DNA of 64,000 nt from Capsicum annuum. Its lineage: Eukaryota > Streptophyta > Magnoliopsida > Solanales > Solanaceae. The notes beneath the pieces were generated by a model that saw only the letters and a program-made list of their open reading frames with translations, did no database searches and was not told the DNA's origin. Every line of letters begins with the position of its first letter. Position 1 is the stretch's first letter. A program made the translations under genes and the position numbers. The DNA is taken from positions 169,138,617-169,202,616 of the forward strand of contig NC_061114.1 of assembly GCF_002878395.1 (NCBI RefSeq), read 5' to 3'. Of the stretch, positions 59,168-64,000 are shown piece by piece.

Positions 59168-59720
59168 TTGTTGGATTTACCCGGCTACTACATACAGTTT
59201 TTTAAAGGATTTTCCTCTATTGCTTTTCCTATGTCCAGACTAGCCCAAAAGAAAGTCAAATTCCTGTGGTCCGATTTATATGATAAGAGTATTCAAAAGA
59301 TGAAGACTCAACTCATCATTTTCCTAATTTTGACTCTACAAGAGGGTTCAAATAGTTCTATGTTATCTTGTGATTCTTATAGACTTAGTATTAGTTGGTT
59401 GTTCATGTAGTGGGGAAAGGTTGCTTAAACTTCAGAAGAACGACTACCAAATTCATGATCACGAGCTGGCTGCAGTTGTTTTTGCATTAAAGATTTGGAG
59501 AGATTATCTCTATAGGGTTCATGTTGATGTGTTCATTGATCAAAAGAGTCTTCAATATCTTTTCAGGCAAAAAAATCGTAATCTTTGTTAGAGAAGGTGT
59601 CTAGAGTTGTTGAAGGATTATGATATGAGTGTCTTATATCTCTAGGGTAAGGAAAATATCGTGGTCGACGCCCTTAGCAGATTATTAATGGAAAGTGTTT
59701 CTTGTGTTGAGGATGATAAA
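59168..59720 (+). pseudogene. Element E RT connection and RNase H (decayed)
   Basis: The frame 59168-59410 reads MLDLPGYYIQFFKGFSSIAF, PMSRLAQKKVKFLWSD. 59370-59591 covers YQIHDHELAAVVFALKIW and VFIDQKSLQYLFRQKNRN. VDALSRLLMESVS follows near 59670. These are standard Ty3/gypsy connection and RNase H blocks, split by frameshifts. Confidence 0.78.
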
Positions 59721-59897
59721 AAAGAGTTAGTTCATTAGGTTCGTCATCTTTCTGGGTTAGTAGTTCGGTTTGTTGATTCGGCCAAAGTTATTGTTTAGGT
59801 TCCTAATAGTTCAAAATCTTTTTTAGTTGGTGAGGAAAAGGAAAAGCAAGAAAGAGACCCTATGAGTTGAGGAGATTAATGAAGGTTAGAATGATAA
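59721..59897 (+). pseudogene. Element E integrase linker before G
   Basis: Text such as VRHLSGLVVRFVDSAK and GEEKEKQERDPM matches the RNase H-integrase linker of D1 ([11 protein letters not shown]). It stops near 59897, where inverted sequence begins. Confidence 0.6.
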
Positions 59898-61103
59898 GAT
59901 GCAAATCCTATGGTAAAATACATACACATGGTTTATTTGCACAAATATACTAAAAGAACTAAGTAAACTCATATTTTACCTATAGCTTAATTCTTAAAGG
60001 GAAATTAAACTTGAGGATTCAAACAATTATACAACTCAATGGTTGGTTGAGACCCTTGACAAAATCCCACTAACCAGAAAAGGGGAATCCTTGGATAAAT
60101 CTTGGGAATTGAGCTTGTTCTTGAGGAACCCTAACTTAGCTTTGTAGAAGAAGAAAATACCATTTTTATGATAAGGGTTGATTGATTTTGAGTTTATGAG
60201 GTGTTAGGCCCCCAATAACTGATATCGGAGTGCCCAAATGACGTTGGTTTGGAATTAAAAGAATGGGGATTGACCAAAAATCCTTTTTTAAGTCATGTAA
60301 GAAATTACTAGTTCTAGTCGTAACAACTTAGGCTATGACATGTTATGACTGATCACGAGTTATGGCCAAGAGTCATGAGCTGGGCACCTGATCCTTGGGT
60401 CCTCATCGTCCTGACAATGTGTCACTCCTAATGAATCATTCGGTATGATAAGGAGTAGTCATGAAGAGTCATGGTCAGGACATTGAATCCTTTGGTTTCT
60501 TTAGACAACGAATCCACACAACAACTCGTGATGTCTTGTAATGGGTCGTTGCCTAAGTCATTGTCACTAGCAGTTTGACATCTTCCTGGTTAGCTTGGCA
60601 TCACTTTTCACTATGAAATCAGATTAAGACGAGACTGGTGGTATTGGAAAGAAAATTTAATGGCCTATCTTTTGATGGGTCTAAAGCTTAAAAATATGGG
60701 GTATTAGAATATCCCACCTTGGGATCATCTGTACTCGAATAAAATTGACTAAGGTGAGAGGCTAGGGGAAAACTAATGTTTTGCACCAAATACTTATGAT
60801 CTGAATCATGAACTAATATCTAAGTTTCGTGACTGATAGATGAATTAAATTAAACTCATGAATGCAATCTATGACATGAAAATGGCTTGATGGATACTAT
60901 AGAAATGAATTAATTAATTAATTAAAGAAACTATTACCTTATGTTGGTATTGAGTTTGAAGTAAAAATATAAGGGCACGTGGTCATCATATATTCCTCTG
61001 CTTCCCCATTAGCTCCCTCAACTAGATGATTTCTCCACAAAACCTGAACTAAGGTGACCTCTTTATTCCTTAACCTACAAACCTACTGATCAAGAAATCC
61101 AAA
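59898..61103 (-). mobile_element. G: inverted fragment of the E family inside E's integrase
   Basis: On the minus strand, from 61103 downward: a chromodomain piece (RLRNKEVTLVQVLWRN, EAEEYMMTTCPY), 3' untranslated text, a polypurine tract (60709-60723), and the first ~810 bp of an E-type LTR (60708-59898), ending before the LTR is complete. Each part is the reverse complement of sequence in E's own 3' end (62210-62570) or 5' LTR (42098-42910). E's integrase resumes at 61103 with DGLRKLILEEARSS. I did not find a target duplication. Confidence 0.72.
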
Positions 61104-61930
61104 TAAGGATGGTTTGAGGAAACTGATATTAGAAGAAGCTCGCAGTTCTTGATATTCTATTCACCCAGGATCCATTAAGATGTAAAGTAATCTGTGGGAA
61201 GTTTATTGGTTGAATGGCATGAAGCAGGATATTGCTGAATTCGTGGCTACGTGTCTGATTGCCAGTGGGTTAAGATTGAGCAACAGAGGCCTAGTGGTAC
61301 GCTTTAGGAATTCAATAGTACTACATTGAAGTGGGAAGTAGTGAATATGGACTTTATCATAGGGTTTCCTCATACTCATTGTCATCTTGATTTTTTTGGG
61401 GTTGTTATAGATCGAATAACTAACCTTATTTCTTTCCAGTTAACACTTCAAATTCAGTTGAAGATTAGGCTAGACTCTATCTCTAGGAATAGATGAAGTT
61501 GCATGGATTCCCTTGACCATTATTTAAGATTGAGGTAACCAGTTTACCTCCCATATTTTGAAGGATTTTCAGAAGGGTCTTGGCACCTAAGTACATCTTA
61601 GTACCCCTTTTCACCCACAGATAGATGGCCAAGCCAAGAGGACTATTCAAACCTTATAGGACATGTTGAGGCTATGTATAATTGATTTCAAGGGTAGTTA
61701 GGATGGTCACTTGCCTTTGATTGAGTTTTCTTATAACAATATGTACCACTTTAGTATTCAGATACCTTGTTTGAGGCTCTTTATGGTAGGAAGTATAGGT
61801 ATCCTATTAGTTGGTGGGAGGATTTTATGGCCATATTTAGTTCATAAGGTAATGGAAAAAGTTTAGCTGATTAGTGAAAGGCTAACAATGTCCCAAAGTC
61901 ATAAAAAATTCTATGTTGATATAAGAAGAA
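61104..61930 (+). pseudogene. Element E integrase core (decayed, catalytic Glu replaced)
   Basis: After G: DGLRKLILEEARSS, SIHPGSIKMYSNL, VYWLNGMKQDIAEFVAT (zinc-binding region, with the later Cys pair decayed), VNMDFIIGFPH (first Asp), a D-stop-GNQFTS phrase (second Asp kept, next codon a stop) and HPQIDGQAKRTIQTL. Where D1 and D2 have VER, E reads AKR, so the catalytic Glu is Lys. The minus frame at 61203-61385 is shadow. Confidence 0.75.
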
Positions 61931-62361
61931 GAAAACTTGAGTTTGATGTTGGTGATTCTGCCTATTTGATGATTTTGCCTATGAAAAGGGTGAAGAGATT
62001 TGATAAAAAAGGAAGGCTAAGTCCTCGTTATGTGGGTCTTTACTAGGTTTTTAGTCGATATGGTAAGTTAGCCTATGAGTTTGAATTGCTTATAGAATTA
62101 GTATCAGTCCCTCCAGTCTTCCATGTTTCTTTGTTTATTAAACGCATTGGTCCCGCAACTTCAATAGTCCCTTTATATAGGATTAGAATAGATAATAGCA
62201 TCTCTTATGAAAATATACTATTTAAGATCCTTGATCATCAGGTTCATAGGTTAAGGAATAAAGAGGTCGCCTTAGTAAAGGTTCTGTGGAGAAATCAGCC
62301 AGTGGAGGGAGATACTTGGGAAGCAGAGGCATATATGATGACCAAGTGCCCTTATCTTTAA
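61931..62361 (+). pseudogene. Element E integrase C-terminus with chromodomain-like module
   Basis: RRKLEFDVGDSAYLMI and MKRVKRFDKKGRLSPRYVG lead into the frame 62086-62361: VPPVFHVSLFIKRIGPATS, SISYENILFKILDHQVHRLR, ALVKVLWRNQPVEGDTWEAE, MTKCPYL and stop. This is the best-preserved chromodomain-like tail of the window and marks the end of pol. Confidence 0.8.
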
Positions 62362-62573
62362 ACATCAAAATCAGTCTCTTTATAAAATAATATTTTTCTT
62401 AATTAATTAATTCTTTCATTTCTATCCTAGCCATCCAATAATTTTTATATCATAGTATGGATTCATGAGTTTAATTCAATTCATGCATCAACCATGATAC
62501 TTAGATACCAGTTCATGATTAAGATCGTAAGTATTTGGTGCAAAATATTAGTTTAACCCTAGCCCAATTCTTC
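62362..62573 (+). other. Element E 3' untranslated stretch, polypurine tract deleted
   Basis: It matches, inverted, 60760-60960 of G up to AGTTTAACCCTAGCCC. There the sequence jumps to AATTCTTCTAATCCC, which is LTR position ~42545. About 50 bp with the polypurine tract and about 430 bp of the LTR start are missing. Confidence 0.65.
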
Positions 62574-64000
62574 TAATCCCAATTCCACATTATTTGGGAA
62601 CTATAACATCAATTATAGGGGTTTAAATATACCTATACACCTCACAAACTCTAAATCACTCAATCCTTAGCCAAAAGGGGCATTTTTTTCTTCTGCAATG
62701 CCAAATTAGGGTTCCTCAAGAACAAGCTCAATTACCAAGTTTATCCAAGGCTTCCCCTCTTCAAGTAAGTGGGATTTTATCAATGGGTCCCTTCCAACCA
62801 TTGAGTTCCAAAAACTTCTAAATACACAAGGTTAATTTCCCTCTAAGAATTGAGTTCTAGCAAAAATATGAGTTTACAGAATTCCTTTAGTCTATTTGTC
62901 TAAATAAACCATGTGTATGTGTTTTCCCAAAGGATTTGCATCTTCCTATACTAACCATAATGAATTTCCTTATTATTGTCAAATTATTAAGTTTGGGAAA
63001 TGTTTTGTAAAATTCTGTACTATGATTAGCTTTAAATTATTATTATGCTTAGTTTCATTTTACAAAGTTGGTGAGTTATGAAATCCTTATACTTTGAAAT
63101 TCAGACATACATCAGTTTACTAGTTTTTGAGTATTTTAGATTATGCATTCATCACAATTTTTAGAATGATATCATGATAACCAATTTGTTTTATAATTCT
63201 GTGTCATTCAGTTGGAAGTCATACGTAGCACCTTGTGGACGCAGAGATGGCAATTTCCCTGTAAGTTAGGCAGAGATCGTTAGTAGAAGTCCCTAAGTTC
63301 AAGGACTATGGAACCACCATAGTTTACAAGGTGTCTCCCATTAGTTGAGGCATGACACTCTAGTCTTTCGGGACATCATCTTAGTGGTTCCACACTAGCT
63401 AGGGTTGGGAAACCTAGTAGCAAACTAGCACCCTTCCAAATAGGGTTATACGTTTGACCTCAATTTGCTCTGATTGGGATTTATTAGTTATTGTTAGCTC
63501 CCACAGTCCTTAGTTCATTTTCAATTAATATTTAGTTCAGGTTTGCTTGACCAAGTATTAATATACTCAGTTATTTAGTATTCAATTTATCCAACACATG
63601 TTTAGACTTGGTTTTGCATTTAGTTTACATGTTCATACATTCATTTTTAGTTTATGTTAGCTTGTTTCTCATCTTACATACTCAATACAGTCAAAGTACT
63701 GATCATATACTTTCCTGCGCTATATTGTCTCATAATATTATTTGGATACTTATTACCCAAACCACACTTAGGATGTTCTCATACCGCATTAAACGAATAG
63801 AGTTTGGTTTATTCTTATCATTTGGGGACTATCTATAAATTTTTTATTTTTTTTGTCAGTTTATTTCAATTTTAGTTAGTTGTAGTTAGTTGGGGGTGTG
63901 TGCAACAAATCATTATGAGTAAAGGCTTTCAAATAGATCTTTAGATTATTAGAATATTGGGTTGTTAAATATTACTATTTCCAAACTTGATTAACATTCA
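62574..64000 (+). repeat. Element E 3' LTR (5'-deleted; runs off the window)
   Basis: It matches 42545-44000 of the 5' LTR, for example the shared phrase GGGTTCCTCAAGAACAAGCT (62709 and 42674) and GGCATGG/GGCAGAG regions later on. The outer end lies beyond 64000, so E's target duplication cannot be read. Confidence 0.82.

Larger units (their letters stand above)
42098..64000 (+). mobile_element. Element E: decayed chromovirus hosting D2, F, H and G
   Basis: 5' LTR 42098-44066, degenerate initiator-Met site 44071-44083, gag start at 44279, then interrupted gag, protease, RT, RNase H, integrase and chromodomain on the plus strand to 62361, and a 3' LTR from about 62574 past the window end. Joining the pieces around each insertion restores the expected protein order, which proves the nesting. 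Insertions: D2 in gag, solo LTRs F and H in protease, inverted fragment G in integrase. It is heavily mutated and is the oldest layer of the right half. Confidence 0.85.

Noticed and set aside
1..64000. CRISPR arrays, operons, riboswitches or bacterial mobile elements
   Set aside because: All repeats are explained as LTRs, microsatellites or diverged tandem units, and the coding text is plant retrotransposon; no prokaryotic features were seen.

Overview
This window looks like plant nuclear heterochromatin or intergenic DNA. It is AT-rich, shows no convincing host gene, and consists almost entirely of decayed LTR retrotransposons inserted into one another. A flowering plant is certain on the basis of chromodomain-bearing Ty3/gypsy elements with an initiator-Met tRNA primer site, an Athila/Tat-type element primed by tRNA-Asp, and low-complexity AT flanks. 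Solanaceae is my best guess, because a fragment near 21.4 kb resembles tRNA-derived SINE tails that I recall from that family. The species cannot be named from the sequence alone.

Layout, left to right. (1) Element A (1-7437, minus strand) has ~1.78 kb LTRs and only gag and protease remains. The reverse transcriptase, RNase H and integrase are missing, so it is a non-autonomous Athila/Tat-like derivative. (2) Element B2 (7438-9852, plus) is the 3' part of a pol-less LTR element of unknown family; A sits inside it. (3) 9853-10732 is AT-rich flank. (4) Element D1 (10733-21019, minus) is a full-length chromovirus of Tekay/Del type, with 2.5 kb LTRs and a perfect 5-bp target duplication CATAC. 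(5) 21025-22886 is flank carrying a SINE-like fragment. (6) Element C (22887-37541, minus) is a decayed chromovirus. Its 3' LTR has a ~1.08 kb internal tandem duplication and is split by element B1 (23110-27826, plus), a complete 4.7 kb copy of the pol-less B family. (7) 37542-42097 is AT-rich flank with microsatellites, a long hairpin and small repeats. (8) Element E (42098 to beyond 64000, plus) is another decayed chromovirus. Its gag is split by the full-length element D2 (44364-54591, minus, target duplication ATAGG). Its protease gene is split by two solo LTRs, F (55712-56925, duplication AACCC) and H (57168-58230, duplication CCAGT). Its integrase is interrupted by G (59898-61103, minus), an inverted fragment of E's own family.

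Nothing here forms an operon or pathway. The functional logic is that of autonomous chromoviruses (C, D1, D2, E: gag, protease, RT, RNase H, integrase, chromodomain) beside derivatives that would need their enzymes in trans (A, B1, B2). Every pol gene carries stops and frameshifts. C and E have Lys at the position I read as the integrase catalytic Glu, and E has lost one Asp of the RT active site, so none looks competent. The relative order of insertion can be read directly: A after B2, B1 after C, and D2, F, H and G after E. Coordinates of LTR ends and target duplications were read base by base. Domain limits inside decayed pol genes are approximate. I did not find a previously undescribed biological system. 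The best candidates for novelty are the unidentified protein region of the B family, the coordinated repeat-word change between D1 and D2 LTRs, and the inverted-repeat 3' end of E.
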